Source: Trogon surrucura (Eukaryota > Chordata > Aves > Trogoniformes > Trogonidae). From it: a stretch of DNA of 64,000 nt. The stretch spans positions 14,278,001-14,342,000 of the forward strand of contig CM036626.1 in assembly GCA_020746105.1 (NCBI GenBank). Reading direction: 5' to 3'. The position numbers and the translations under genes were made by a program. Positions within the stretch are counted from its first letter, which is position 1; each line of letters begins with the position of its first letter. Of the stretch, positions 53,901 to 64,000 are shown one piece after another. The notes under the pieces are model-generated. The model had not been told where the DNA came from, did not search any database, and saw only the letters and a list, made by a program, of their open reading frames with translations.

Positions 53901-56900
53901 ACCCTGGGACAAGAGGGGGTCCAGGCTTAGGAAGGAGTCTCTGATGCACAAGAAGGGAAACACAAGTCCCAAAGATCATCAGCATTGCTCCAACACCAGG
54001 GAAAATGACACTTGTGACATGTGAGCCAAGCAGCACAGGTAGAGGAGCACACTTGTTTGGTCTCCTCTCAGCTGCTTGCATTATGCTCCTGCCCACCTTT
54101 GAATAAATGGTGACGTTTATCCAAGCGAGGCGTCGGCTTAGGTGATTGAGTTTCTCAGAGAAGACCTTTTGGCTCTTCACCAGTTCCTCATGGATGTCTC
54201 TCCTCTGAAAAAGAGTAGAGACGTGAGGGCAGGTGTCAGTGCCATTTACAGAATCCTTTTTCAGAGCTGGACAAACAATGCAAAAGCAAATACCAACTTG
54301 GGGCTAGTTAGGGAGTATTGGCAGGAGGGAAAGGGGTCAGCAGCCTTTCTGCAGAGGGAGTGGGAATCAGTGCTATAAAGAGCACTTATCAGTCTCAGCT
54401 GTAGCCCACAAGGCCTGATGCACACGCTAGTCCAAAGCAGCAGCTTTAGAGTCAACCACTGTCATACTTTTTTAACGCATCATCAGATACACTCAGTTTC
54501 TGGCAGCTGGAATAGGACAAAAGTGTTACCAGTGCAGCACCAGAGTCCCCAACCCAGGAGACTGGCTCCAAGATATCTGCAGCACGCGGAGGTTTGCAAA
54601 CTGACACAGCTTGTCTGGGAGAAGCCAAAGTGGTTGCTTCAGTCCCTCTGTTCCTTGAGGCAGTGGTACAACGGGTTGAGTGTGAAAAGCAGGCTGCTAG
54701 CTCCACAGGTATGGATTACTACCCTATCCAAGACACTGGCTGCTCCAAGGCTAGAAATCACCTACTGTGCTTCATCCTTTTTGCCAGATACTGAGACTCT
54801 ACCACAGAAGGAATCTGAGAGTCCAGAGACACTTACTCTCTTTGGGCAGCGGCTGATTTTTTCCTCTGTGTCTTTCAATGCCATTGCATACTCATTCACA
54901 TCATCTGACACGCCAACCATCTGAAAAACAGCAGATTCCAACAATGAGACGGTTTTTTCCCTAGACGTATAAGCATGCAACCAGATCTCCCATGAGAGTT
55001 AAGAGAAGGAAAGGGCACGCACAGTCACTTAATAAGCAGAAAGCAGTGAGTCAGTGTAGAAGCACAGGTGTTGGGGGAATGGATTCCTGCATGGCACGTG
55101 CCGCTTACCTTCCCAAGCTGCTGGTGCACACTGAGGTTGTACATCATCACTATCCCATCCAGGACTTCCAGGAGGGAGTTCTCTGTGATGGGCTGGTCCA
55201 GCTCCTCTGGGGGTCTGCCCAGTAAGAGTCCCTCATTTCCATGGCTGCCTTCAACTGCAATGCATCCCCAAGACAGGATAGTTCTCAGCAAAGGATTTTC
55301 GCACCTCAGTTCCTGCCTGCAGCTCTCTGAAGTCAAAGCCCTGCTGTGTCTCTGTAACACAGTGCTCCTTCCCAGCTCGCGTGATTCACTAGATACACCA
55401 ATACACCATTCCCACTCCACCGCCTGCATCAGATTGACCTGGCAAATCCATTCAAACAGACCCAGGCATGCAAGTCTCACTTCTTCGAGCCCTGTACATA
55501 CTTCAGAGGTGCAACTGCAGCGGTGCTGCTACTGCACACACCATCCTCTGGCTGCTCTGTGTTCAGAGCAACCGTGGCTACAGCTGCCTCTGAACCACCT
55601 CCCTGCAAAGTCTCGCTGGACTTGCAGGAACCTGGACAGCATCTCCTGACATGCAGAGAGTGACAGCATCACCAGTGTCATGTTCAGGATGGCAAAGCAG
55701 TTAACTGTGGACTTTCAGGTATCAGCATGCCCTGGAGATGGGAAGGAGCAATGCTGGCAATAAACAGATTGCACTCCTCTCAAGAGTACCGGGAGCTGAA
55801 AGACATCATTCTCCCAGGCCCACACTAGTACACAGCATAAGTACTCACTGTCCTCCTCTGTCCGCTGCTCCACACTTAGCGTGCGCACTTTAATCTTCTC
55901 CAGGGTGCCAAGAGGCCGCCGTGGGTTCATCAGGCTGACGGCCGCTGTGCTGAGGAAGCGGTTGGCACGGCCCAGGGTGGGGGAGCTGAGCCAGCCAGGT
56001 CTGGCAAGAGCTCCACCAATGGCCAGGGCAGTGGAGGGACGCTGAGACTGAACAGAAATTAGGGAGAAACAGTTCTAGATGTTGGGTTCAGATCAGTGGG
56101 TAGTGAGAGCACAGAGCAAAGCAAATTTTGCGCGCAAACCTGGTGCATCCAGGATCTTGCTGATCTCCAGTGACCCTCATGCAAGTGCAGCTGTTTATCT
56201 GGTTGCCCATGGACTGGTTACAGTCTTGGCCCAGACACTGCCTTTCTCTAAAGCAAAGCTCTTCTAGCCAGAGACTGAGTTTGCTGTCCTGGCACTAGGG
56301 CCCCCACAGGTGAATAACAGTACACAGCTCACCTGTGCTGTTGATGTTGCCGATTCCTCATCTTCATCAAGATCATCCATAGTCACTGCCTGCAGCTCTG
56401 CAGGGTCGATCAAGACATTGGCTTTTGCAGCCAGGTCATCTGCACAGAGCACACCAAAGCAGCTGTGACCGCAGGAGTCACCCTTCACTCCCCATGAGGC
56501 AGCCCTAGGCTCATCCTCTGGTCTGCTTCCTGGCAGTAGAGAAGCAGCCAGGGAAGTTGGATGCTGCATCAAAACAAGCTCTCCTTCCCCCCAGCTTCCT
56601 TATGTGGAAACAGGTCTGCCCTTGCTAACACAGCAGAGACCAAGCAGCAACAGGCGCTGCTCACCCAGGACCCATTTCTGTTCCTGGTCCTATGGGCAAC
56701 AAACAGAATAACTGAGGAACAAGGAGACAACAACCAGGATTAAACTGGACTAGTGCAGGGAAGGAAACTCGAGGCCTGAGACCATTTAAGCATCCAGTTC
56801 TTCAATGCTATCCCACGATATGTCCCCAAGTCACTAGGACTGAGACTCAGACAAGAAACCATTCTCAGCCCAAAGGAAGGCTGTACTGATAGCTATGCTG

Positions 56901-59900
56901 TACAAAACCTGTCTTCTAGTCCATAGTCCAGTCTTTAAAACTAGCCTGAAAGACCAGAGAAGATTACATGGTTCTTAAGTTAAGTAATCTAATTTTGAAC
57001 AGCCAGGGATCAACTTAAGACAGGAAAAAATCATCCTAATCTTGCCAATACACTGGAGAAGAAGAAAGATCTGAGCCAAAGGCAAGTGTCACATTAGCCA
57101 GAAACTAGAGCAAATCCAAGTCCAATGGAACAGCAAGGGGAGGCTCTGAAAGTCTGTTGCCAGAGTAGCATGCTGCACACAAACACCCAGATGCAGCACA
57201 TGCAGACAGCTGCTATTGCTTGCCCAGAGTGGTACAACAAGTAAATCCTGGACATCCTTCACATCCAGTAGAGACAGGCTGGCTGTCAGCACTTTGAGAG
57301 CTCCCAGCCTGTGGCTGTGGTGCAGCAAGAACACACCAGAGGGTATTTCCAGACTACCCCCTTCCCTTCACCAACCACAGGCTGCTTTCAGGGACATAAA
57401 CAGTAAACTCTTAACTTAAAGGATGCTCCACCCAAGATGGACGGTGTTTTCTTCAGCATAAGTTGCATCTCATTAAAATCCAAGTCCCTTTTCCTTAAAT
57501 TTAACCACAATTCATCACCCACACCTCCCTCCCTGGGATGTCTCTTCGGTGAACTCCAGCCAGGATCTGGATGCAGGTGTTGGAAATGAAAGCGCTTACC
57601 TTTTAGAGTCTTCTTAAGATGAGACAGGAGACCTCCAAGTCGCTGAAGGTCAAAATAATCCACCTTCCCATTATAGAAGAGCTGAGGAGGGACATACGCC
57701 TCTAAAGGAGAGAAGGAGATTTGATTTTTCCACAAGTCCCATGCACAGAATCCACACAGACATGTAAGGCCTCCTAAGATAGACCCCAAGGCTCAGCCTA
57801 GACTAACACTTAGTGACAACTTTTGTTGTCATAAAAGCACAAGTCATTAAGGCAGAGGTGATTTCCACAATGAAACAACTAGGAGATCTGCCCAGAAACA
57901 GGGGCAGCTGATGGCCATTGACAACAAGCCTCCCCACGCTTCCTCCCTCCCAGTTACAGTCACTGGGGAGAAGCTGGACCATCAGAAAACTCAATGGCTC
58001 TCCATCTGGCTACTCCAGCCCTGTCACTTCATCTCACAGGGATTGTGAAGCACCTATTGAGTCTAGAGAAAGGGCAGCCTCAAGTAACACAGGCTGACAG
58101 GAGGCTCAAGCACCCATGAGAAAACTAAACTTCTTCCAGAATCCCAGAGAGCACTGCCAAGAGACAAACCTTGTCCTAACCACAGCAAAGCCTTCAAAGC
58201 CTCTCCTCCAGGCCTTACCTTCACTGCTCAGTGCATCGGGGGTCTTTGCCTTGTGGCCATCCCAGAAGAAGCGCAGGGCAGCGATAAGCCGGTGCAGGAA
58301 GCATACCATGTACTCTGGCGGGCACAATACAGTCAAGTTCTAGGGCAAGAGCGAGAGTTGAGCTGTTAGGGCAGGTGTAAAAACACTTCTTAGTCCCGGA
58401 GGCAGGCAGCAACTTTGTGTTGGCAGCCTTGCTGCTTCCAAGTGCAGCTTCCAAGCACTGGTAGAGAGCCCAGCCCTGATGTTAGGCAGCAGCTTCCACC
58501 TCTAGAAAGCACTGAAACAAGTTGGTCTGACAGAAGAGGACGGACACCACATGCTCTGCCATAAAAGACAGGGCAGATCATGAACATAGAGATGAAAGTG
58601 AAGAAAGGGCTTCCTGCAACAGTGGATGCCTGCCTCCCAAAGTTGCAGGTCAACAGCCAGAACAGTCTTCACTCAGGCAGTGAAGGGGATCCGAAAGCCA
58701 GCAGGTCAGCTATGCAGAGCACTATGGTCGTGCTTCCTGAGAGTTTTTCAGAAGACATTCAGCTTCCACCTAAGGCTATTCCCAAGGACTGCTCTCCTAC
58801 AAATCACTGCACAGGACTTTGGTAAGCTGTCTGGTTTCTAGCCTCATTTTCCCTCCTCCACACTCCCTGCCATATCTAGACCTCAGCTGATCAACTTCTG
58901 GGAGTGGCCCAGCCTGAAAATGCCAGCGAGCTCTCAGGGCAAGGCTTGTGAGAAGGCCATCCCTCTGACTTACCCCTCTGTTGCTAGCGTTTTCCTGAAG
59001 AAACTTGCGGAATTTGTTTAGGAAGATATATCTGGAGGCTTCCCCCTGGCAGGAGAAAAAACAGGTGGTAAAATCTATGTCTTGCAAGTCCCATGATGTG
59101 GAGATATCATAGCAAAAGATCCACAGAGCACTTACCCCTCCTCTGTCCTTGTTGTTCAGCAGCAGCTTCAGAATCTGAACCTGGAGACCTTCCACCACTA
59201 AAATGGGGGCACACGGCTGTCAGCAGAAAACAAGCACTGGAGAGCAACTACCTGTATTAACCCCAACTGCAGTACCTCATCCCCAGGAGAAAGGCTACCT
59301 CCTCAGCAGAGGGGGCCCAGGAAGAACCAATGCCAGCAGAAAGCTAATCCCATGACTGAGAATTTTCTCCTCCACCATCAAGGAGTAAATTCACCCACAG
59401 CTGACAAACAATGCCCCTAAAGTGGAGATTTGGTTTATTTGTGCCTCACTGCAGGTCTGTGCAGTGGGGTCCCAGCATTCATAACCCTCCACCAGACGAG
59501 AGCATGGCTGGCCCCCATCTCTGCAGCACAGCCTGTCCTGGCAGGAACACAGCTGGACTTTGGGCCGGGAAGGGGGTTTGGAAACATCTCAAGGGTTGGT
59601 CCCCCCTGGCTGCACAAAATGTATGGCATCTCGGCAATTTCCCTCCTTCCTCACAGACCTTCAATGCGTTTCTTGAGCCGCTGGCAGCCTCTTTCATACG
59701 CCCGCCGCCTCAGTCTCTCCTCAGCACTTTCCTCCTTCACCTCCTTACTCTCCTTGCCCTGGTTGGAGGACAGACACTCATTAGCAGATCGCTGCATGGG
59801 GGAACTGCTGTGCTAAACAGAGAGCAGAAACTCCCTGAAACGATGTGGCAGTGCGTGACTGCAGCTGGCAGAACACCTAAACAGGCCTTCCCTGGCCTTG

Positions 59901-62900
59901 TAATGATAAGGGCAGGAGATCTTTTCAGGATACCCAAGTCAACTCACAATTCTTAGGCGCTGTGAGACGGCCTTTCAAATCTGTTGCCATAGAACTGTCT
60001 CCCTCCCCTGTCCTGAGCAACACAGCCCAAACATTCCCTCTAAGGGGACAATAAAAATGACAGGGCAACGGAGAAGCTACAGCTCTCACACAGCTCTGCA
60101 GTCCTAATGCAGCTAGAAACATGAACCATCCCACTTCCTCAGTCAGAAAATAACAGGCACAGCAGGCCACAAAATCTCTTCAGTCTCCTCAGTGGATGTG
60201 CCTTTACTCACCTCCTTGGTAAAGCGGTTTGGCCACCACGTGGTGGGAATGAGCTCCTGCAAACCAGCCTCCTCCACACGCAGCGGGCTCTTGATGTAGA
60301 AGAACACAACCGAACGGAGCACATCGAAGCTGCAGCCAAGTTAAAGCAAGCACAGAAGCTATGATGGGACAAGGTACAGGGCATGTTTCAAAACTGTAGT
60401 GACAGACCCCCTTCCAAACAACCACTCAAAGCTCTGCAAGATCCAGAGCCCCCTTCTCCTGGGAGAAGCACTGCACAGTTATCACAGCAGCTGCCCAAAT
60501 GCTAGCATGGCAGCTGGACTGCTCTGAAAGTGGTTTTGCTCTAGGGACATTGAAGAGGTCAGTCAGATAGAAATGAAGTCCTCTGTGTTAGTAGGATGTG
60601 AACTACGTAACAGTGCTCTCCCCCCTCAAAGCAGGACTTTGTAGAGAATGATATCAGGTAGACAGAGGAGACCTCAGAAGTTAGAAATGACCTCTCAAAG
60701 ATTGGGTGGTTTCTGCCTCCAGGACCTGCAGATCCTTGAAGTCTCCTTGGCTGCATTATTGAGGGCAGGGAGAGCTGCAACTACAGGAGGCATAAAGGAT
60801 ACAGAACATTGCTGAGCAGGTATTTCCTGGATTTCTCATGCTTCAGGACTGCAATGGTGAGCCGGAGGTAGTGAATCTAAGGAAATAGGAGAAGTAAAAG
60901 TGACTCCAACTACCGAAGAGAATACACCTTTCCAATGGCTACAACATGGCAGAACTGCTGTCTCTGGATCAAACAACTGCAAAATCCAAAACATTGTGTA
61001 CCTTTGGGCATGGGGACATAACAGATGCTGGCTAGTCACAGACTCATAGGGATTCAGAAGCACAACTCACTTGTAATCCAAGGTCTGGGATGATGGGAGA
61101 GAACCTGTAAGCCCGCAGCAGGGACATCAGTAGCTGCTTGAGGCACTCATGCACTTCATACTCCTGAGAAAATCAGAAACACAGTGAACAGCAACTGTGC
61201 AGAGCCAAGAACAGCTATAGCTCCCAGAATGTGACCTGAGAAGGAAGCACTCACTTCTGAACTGAAAAAGCAGGTGCTCTGAACCCACAGCACTCGTGCA
61301 CCTGACTGCACAGGAAAGAGTCCAAGCAGAAGTTGGTGCCATCACTTTGCTACAGGGAAACAGGTTTCTGCACTAGTAAAATCAATCCAGGAGTCATTTA
61401 GAAAAAGCCAAAATCCCAGGTCCTATTCAGTTGGACTGAATCACCCATCTTTGTATCCCCTGAACCTATCCAACAGTGTTGGCAGAACCAACCCAGAAGT
61501 GCAAGAATGTGCATAAATGTGATGATGGAAGAGCTGTCTTTCTGAGTCCAGCTCATAGCTAAAGAGCAGGATGAGAGCCAACTCTTCCACAAATGCAGAA
61601 GACCTACCAGGGTGTTCACTTCTAAGATGATGGGCGTGAGGGAGTCACGACGTTTTCAGTTAAACTTCTCATGACAGCCAGATGGGTCAGTGCCCATCTC
61701 TGTTAACTTGTTACCCCAAAGGACAGACATGCTGCCTCCATGCAGGTCCCTGGCAGTGATTGGCTCTGTGAAACCACCCCAGCATTCCAGCAGCAGCAAA
61801 AGCTGCCTCAAACAAGTGTCCCAGGAAGGAGTGACCTCATCCAGCTTGGACAGGAAGGAGCATGGGAAGTTGGAGGTGTTTTTTCCCCAGTTGTGTTGGA
61901 GGTGGTGAGAGTGCACTGCCCATTTCCATCCCAGTCCCGCACACTTTGAGCGATCTCTTGGGGTACACGGCAGCATTAAAGACCTTCACAGTCATGTAAG
62001 CATTAATAACACGCAAGAGACTGAGTAATTTCTTACTGATAAATCTGATGTTCCCAGACAACATCACCAGCTCCTTTATCAGTAGAAGAAGCTTAGAAAC
62101 GCCTTGTTAGCTCATTGTCAGTGTCACCATTACCAGTTACTCTGCATTCAACCATCATTCCCTGGGTGTGAAGCAGCAGCCAAATGAGAGAGTGGTCTAC
62201 CATAAAGAGACGGGATCTTATGACCAGGAAGGGAAAGAAGTTGATGACTACCAGTATTTTCTAGGGAAGGCTCCTGCCCTCAGCACCTCCCAGTGTCTCC
62301 CTGTGACTCCTGGAGAGGAACCAGCACCCTACCAACTCACCTCCATAAGAAGCCACATGAGATCCAGCAGCTGCTGAATAAGGGGATGGGCCTCCACTGC
62401 TCCTCCTCGTTCAAGGATGCTCAACAGAAAGGTCATAAGCACATCTTCCACCAGGTAAACCTTGCACTGCAGACAGAGAGCCAGGTCAACAACTGTACCT
62501 CCAAGGTACAGTCACTTCCCAGCGAAAGCTGAGGTTTACCTTTCTTTGTAAGCACAGTAACAGGCACCTGCAGAAGCTTGCACTGGGCAGGCTAAAAACT
62601 CACCATAAGAGGCGAGAAATAATTGAAAATGTGGGCTAACGTAATCAACACTGTCGGTTCTCCCTGCAGCTGCCACATGGATGTGTCCTTCTCCACCAGC
62701 TTCCCCTCCTGCAACGACAAACCCCGAAAAACACACGGCTCAGACCCAGCCCAATCCACCCATACACCAATAACTGAATGAATTGGAAGCCTGAAGCAGC
62801 CACTGTTTGCTGTCCCATGCCTGATTGCAGTAAATATCTTGAATGTGAGAATTCAGGATGGCAAAGCAGCCGGGCTCAGGCCTCTGGAGAGCTGCAGTGC

Positions 62901-63623
62901 AGTTCTGATGTCAGTTAAAATCAGCCACGTGTATGCACCTTGACAATGTTTTCCCAAAAGGGTTCAAGTGTACATTATAATACGGGAATCCCTACAGAGG
63001 AGGTCACCTAGCAAAGCAGGCCCTTCAAACCAAGACCAGAGCAGATGGTGTTTCCTATGCTTTGGGCATAAACAGATCATCTCCCACCCTAGCAGAAAAA
63101 AATGGTTTCTAGCAAACACTGTCACAGCCAAAACAGTTCTCAAGGCAGACCTGTGAGATTCTCACCACATCACTGCACCAGGACATCAGTAAAAAGTTTA
63201 GAATATGAACAAGCTTCTTTCATGGCCGCAAAATCAAATCCAGCAATTCAGACCACGACAAACATCACCTCTTGCATATTGGGAATGAAACTTCACAGGA
63301 GTGAGAATGAAGCCCAGTATGATTTAAATTAAGTCCTGAAACTATCAGGAATCCCATTTGGCAAGCCAAAGAGCTCCAGGGACATGCACACCCATGCAAA
63401 AGCATTTAGACTTTTAGGCGTATGGAAACATCTGAGCTGCCAGCATGTGCTGAGAAGTGCAGAACCACATTTCCCAGCACGGTGCCCCACAGATCTACCC
63501 AGCAACATCAGCCTACCGTCACATCTATTCCGATATGGATCACATTCTTCAAGTAGCCTAACAGCTTGCGAGCCTTCACTAGGTCTGCAACTGGAGGATC
63601 TTGCAAGGGGCGGTAACCTTCCA
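26655..63623 (-). CDS. RNF123: E3 ubiquitin-protein ligase RNF123 (KPC1), C-terminal 1067 residues; 5' end outside window
   Basis: Minus-strand exons in order: 63623-63517, 62708-62604, 62466-62341, 61163-61071, 60876-60803, 60329-60212, 59812-59659, 59197-59136, 59045-58974, 58339-58219, 57701-57600, 56439-56333, 56047-55849, 55254-55109, 54920-54837, 54204-54097, 51373-51196, 50499-50425, 50027-49940, 49681-49594, 49480-49396, 41737-41598, 41404-41216, 39563-39488, 38816-38732, 27678-27536, 27168-27074, 26937-26852, 26754-26655. All have GT-AG borders and phases join without a break. RNF123 is the catalytic subunit of the cytoplasmic KPC complex that ubiquitinates p27Kip1; it also acts on p105 NF-kB1 in mammals. 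The first exon here begins at the residues just after the SPRY domain (GYRPLQDPP), so about 245 residues are beyond the right edge. The long helical middle includes an acidic stretch ([10 protein letters not shown]). The RING is at the C-terminus. Start, promoter and SPRY domain cannot be judged. Confidence 0.97.
27679..29016 (+). other. RNF123 intron, part upstream of AMIGO3
   Basis: First part (on the plus strand) of the 11 kb RNF123 intron. GC-rich, with no coding exon I can support. A CCAAT box (28942-28946) and a TATA-like TAAATAG (28987-28993) near its right end are plausible promoter parts for AMIGO3. Confidence 0.5.
28942..28993 (+). promoter_or_regulatory. AMIGO3: Candidate AMIGO3 promoter (CCAAT and TATA-like boxes)
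   Basis: CCAAT at 28942-28946 and TAAATAG at 28987-28993 stand about 45 bases apart in otherwise GC-rich DNA, which would place a transcription start near 29015-29020. A good splice donor (CACAG/GTACGC, 29275) and an acceptor (TACCCAG ending 29516) suggest a non-coding first exon at about 29017-29274 and an intron reaching just before the ATG. AMIGO genes typically have their whole coding region in one exon, with non-coding sequence upstream. Inference only. Confidence 0.35.
29521..31044 (+). CDS. AMIGO3: Amphoterin-induced protein 3 (AMIGO3), LRR-Ig adhesion protein
   Basis: Intronless coding frame of 507 aa (human about 504). It is a type I membrane protein of the AMIGO family, known for homophilic and heterophilic adhesion in neural tissue. 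Order: hydrophobic signal ([11 protein letters not shown], residues 15-25), LRR N-cap with Cys 38, 42, 44 and 51, about six leucine-rich repeats (60-220), LRR C-cap with Cys 227, 229, 255 and 278, one Ig domain (about 285-375), transmembrane helix (about 388-408) and a cytoplasmic tail with the AMIGO motifs SILSTTPP and NKHVVFLEP. About ten N-glycosylation sequons are present. The expected second Ig cysteine is Gly 356 here. ATG 29521 has A at -3; in-frame ATG 29563 starts right at the signal peptide and may be the real start. It lies within an RNF123 intron on the opposite strand, as in mammals. Confidence 0.95.
   Translation: MFPWAPADPLWPRVMKLLLLLFQLCSRAPRTSPLPRSCPTACICTSDVLSCSRQTLQRVPRALPPTATTLDLSHNALTHLHDRWLAALPHLEALHISHNQIKELSPQAFHNASYLRHLDMSSNHLHVVETHYFDTLVSLEELLLYNNHITRVDENAFTKLSGLRKVYLSWNNLTTFPFHSVQGLGNYSLRTLDLSSNSLSTIPVEELAALPENIRNGLYLHNNPIRCSCPLYLMLQRWKQRGFSSVKDFFEEHTCKVSDNVPRSLIKFLKYSHMFENCSAGPEDVHPVPLPVMVGQTLLLDCNISVPAMATTYMWISPHHEPIKHPGNSNRSLEVYPNGSLKITAAKPWHSGVYVGLAINSTRNFSRLCEVNVTVHYPKPDGETFSTGLTTLLGCIVSLVLVIIYLYLTPCRCLSCCKKAAPLSPPQECSAQSSILSTTPPATDGPNRKVSANKHVVFLEPLRESQNGKIRLALGEDFSDPKHPKVLQFKSDSESISSVFSDTPIVS
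31045..31935 (+). other. AMIGO3: AMIGO3 3' UTR
   Basis: About 0.9 kb from the stop to the poly(A) signal at 31912. The last 120 bases turn AT-rich (TAATCTAATAAGCTTATCGA near 31840), unlike the GC-rich flanks on both sides, and end in the polyadenylation signal. Confidence 0.6.
31912..31917 (+). terminator. AMIGO3: AMIGO3 polyadenylation signal (AATAAA)
   Basis: Canonical AATAAA about 870 bases after the AMIGO3 stop, followed by a T-rich and then T/G-containing stretch (TTTTTTTAAGCTGATACTGG). It is the first canonical signal downstream of the gene. Confidence 0.7.
31936..38731 (-). other. RNF123 intron, part downstream of AMIGO3
   Basis: Some 6.8 kb of intron with no recognisable repeat family, RNA gene or coding exon. 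The longest open frame (37328-37927, plus strand, 199 codons) does not begin with ATG and resembles nothing I know. A short 20-base tandem duplication lies at 38540-38579. Confidence 0.55.
38540..38579 (+). repeat. 20-base tandem duplication
   Basis: Two adjacent imperfect copies, AGCTGCTGCAGGGGCTCCTT and AGCTGCTGCAGCGGTTCCTT, differ at two positions; a partial third copy (GGCTCCTG) may follow. It is intronic, about 150 bases past an RNF123 donor. Confidence 0.7.
38817..41597 (-). other. RNF123 introns 38817-39487, 39564-41215, 41405-41597
   Basis: Introns of 0.7, 1.65 and 0.2 kb around the coding exons 39488-39563 and 41216-41404, which the given range also spans. I see no repeat, RNA gene or extra exon in them. 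Confidence 0.55.
43790..44790 (+). mobile_element. CR1 LINE, plus strand, old and degenerate
   Basis: The secure part is 44315-44790: a frame with [17 protein letters not shown] and [20 protein letters not shown], followed by the CR1 3' UTR (GGGGTTGGACTAGATCATC) and the tail ATTCTGTGATTCTGTGA near 44771-44787. Upstream, 43816-43990 keeps faint traces of the preceding reverse-transcriptase region (TTTGCGGGTGACACTAAA; AACAAGAAGGATAAAATTC), so the insertion may start near 43790, with an unmatched middle. The frame is broken by stops and shifts in several places (for example after 44360), so it is older than the copy at 3633-4205. Confidence 0.85.
45720..46330 (+). other. AT-rich, purine-rich block of unknown origin
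   Basis: Base composition here is clearly lower in GC than in the surrounding intron, and the plus strand is strongly A/G-biased, with nine C's in a row near 45830 as an exception. It contains no recognised family motif and no supported coding frame. It may be a decayed insertion of some kind, or simply an isochore dip. Confidence 0.4.
49397..63516 (-). other. RNF123 introns between 49397 and 63516
   Basis: Twenty introns of about 0.09-2.7 kb separate the exons listed for RNF123. The longest are 51374-54096 (2.7 kb, AT-rich at about 51890-52560), 61164-62340 (1.2 kb) and 56440-57599 (1.2 kb). I see no repeat of known family, no RNA gene and no other gene in them. The range also covers the coding exons, which belong to the gene entry. 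Confidence 0.55.
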
Positions 63624-64000
63624 CTGGATAAGTAAGCAAGTGTTAAGGTAAAATGCAATCTGATCCTTTCGGGACTTCTTTTGTTGGTGCAAAGAAGAGA
63701 CTGTGTCTCTACTTTACTTCATACCCACACATGCCTCAGTCACAGTTCAAACCACAGTGCCTTCCAAATGGATGATAAGCCACAAGCTCTTACTCCCATT
63801 TCCTCAATATTGAAAACAGCAAATATTTCACACTGCACTTCTGCTCTCATCAGAAAGACTGACAGGAGCCTCCACTATAGCTATCAACAGGCACACCCAG
63901 GACTGCTCTGACAGGAGCTGCAGGTTTCAGCATTTGCACAGGAAGGCAGCCAGCAACGCTAACACCACTTCAGAGGTCCCATATGGCTGAGAGACCAGTG
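63624..64000 (-). other. RNF123 intron running off the right edge
   Basis: Upstream of the acceptor at 63624-63625 (TTACTTATCCAG on the minus strand) there is no match to the preceding part of RNF123, the end of the SPRY domain. The preceding exon must lie outside the window. Confidence 0.6.

Overview
The window is vertebrate nuclear DNA, almost certainly from a bird. All four genes have GT-AG introns, introns are short, the coding blocks are GC-rich, and both recognisable interspersed repeats are CR1 LINEs with a short CR1-type 3' tail. Gene order and orientation match the IP6K1 - GMPPB - AMIGO3 - RNF123 neighbourhood known from mammals (human 3p21.31). Family comparisons were made from memory, without a search.

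Layout. 1-14207: non-coding, best read as the upstream region or first intron of IP6K1, with one 5'-truncated CR1 (about 3633-4205, minus strand) and one uncertain exon-like open stretch at the left edge. 14208-23590: IP6K1 on the plus strand, five coding exons (434 aa), a start exon with two overlapping upstream ORFs, and a long 3' UTR with two polyadenylation signals. 23600-24009: GC-rich promoter of GMPPB with a degenerate tandem repeat. 24010-26115: GMPPB, eight coding exons giving 360 aa. 26260-63623: RNF123 on the minus strand, 29 coding exons in the window giving the last 1067 residues; the N-terminal exons with the SPRY domain lie beyond the right edge. AMIGO3 (29521-31044, plus strand, one coding exon) sits inside an 11 kb RNF123 intron. 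A second large RNF123 intron (41738-49395) holds the other CR1 and an unusually AT-rich block.

Roles. The genes are neighbours rather than a pathway. IP6K1 makes the inositol pyrophosphate 5-InsP7. GMPPB makes GDP-mannose for N-glycans, GPI anchors and O-mannosyl glycans. AMIGO3 is a leucine-rich-repeat/Ig adhesion protein. RNF123 (KPC1) is a RING E3 ubiquitin ligase. GMPPB and RNF123 are tail to tail, with poly(A) signals about 120 bp apart.

I found no new biological system. The most interesting points are a missing canonical Ig-domain cysteine in AMIGO3, two upstream ORFs overlapping the IP6K1 start, a candidate UPRE-like site and tandem repeat in the GMPPB promoter, an 18-codon segment in RNF123 with an alternative acceptor, and an AT-rich block of unknown origin at about 45720-46330.
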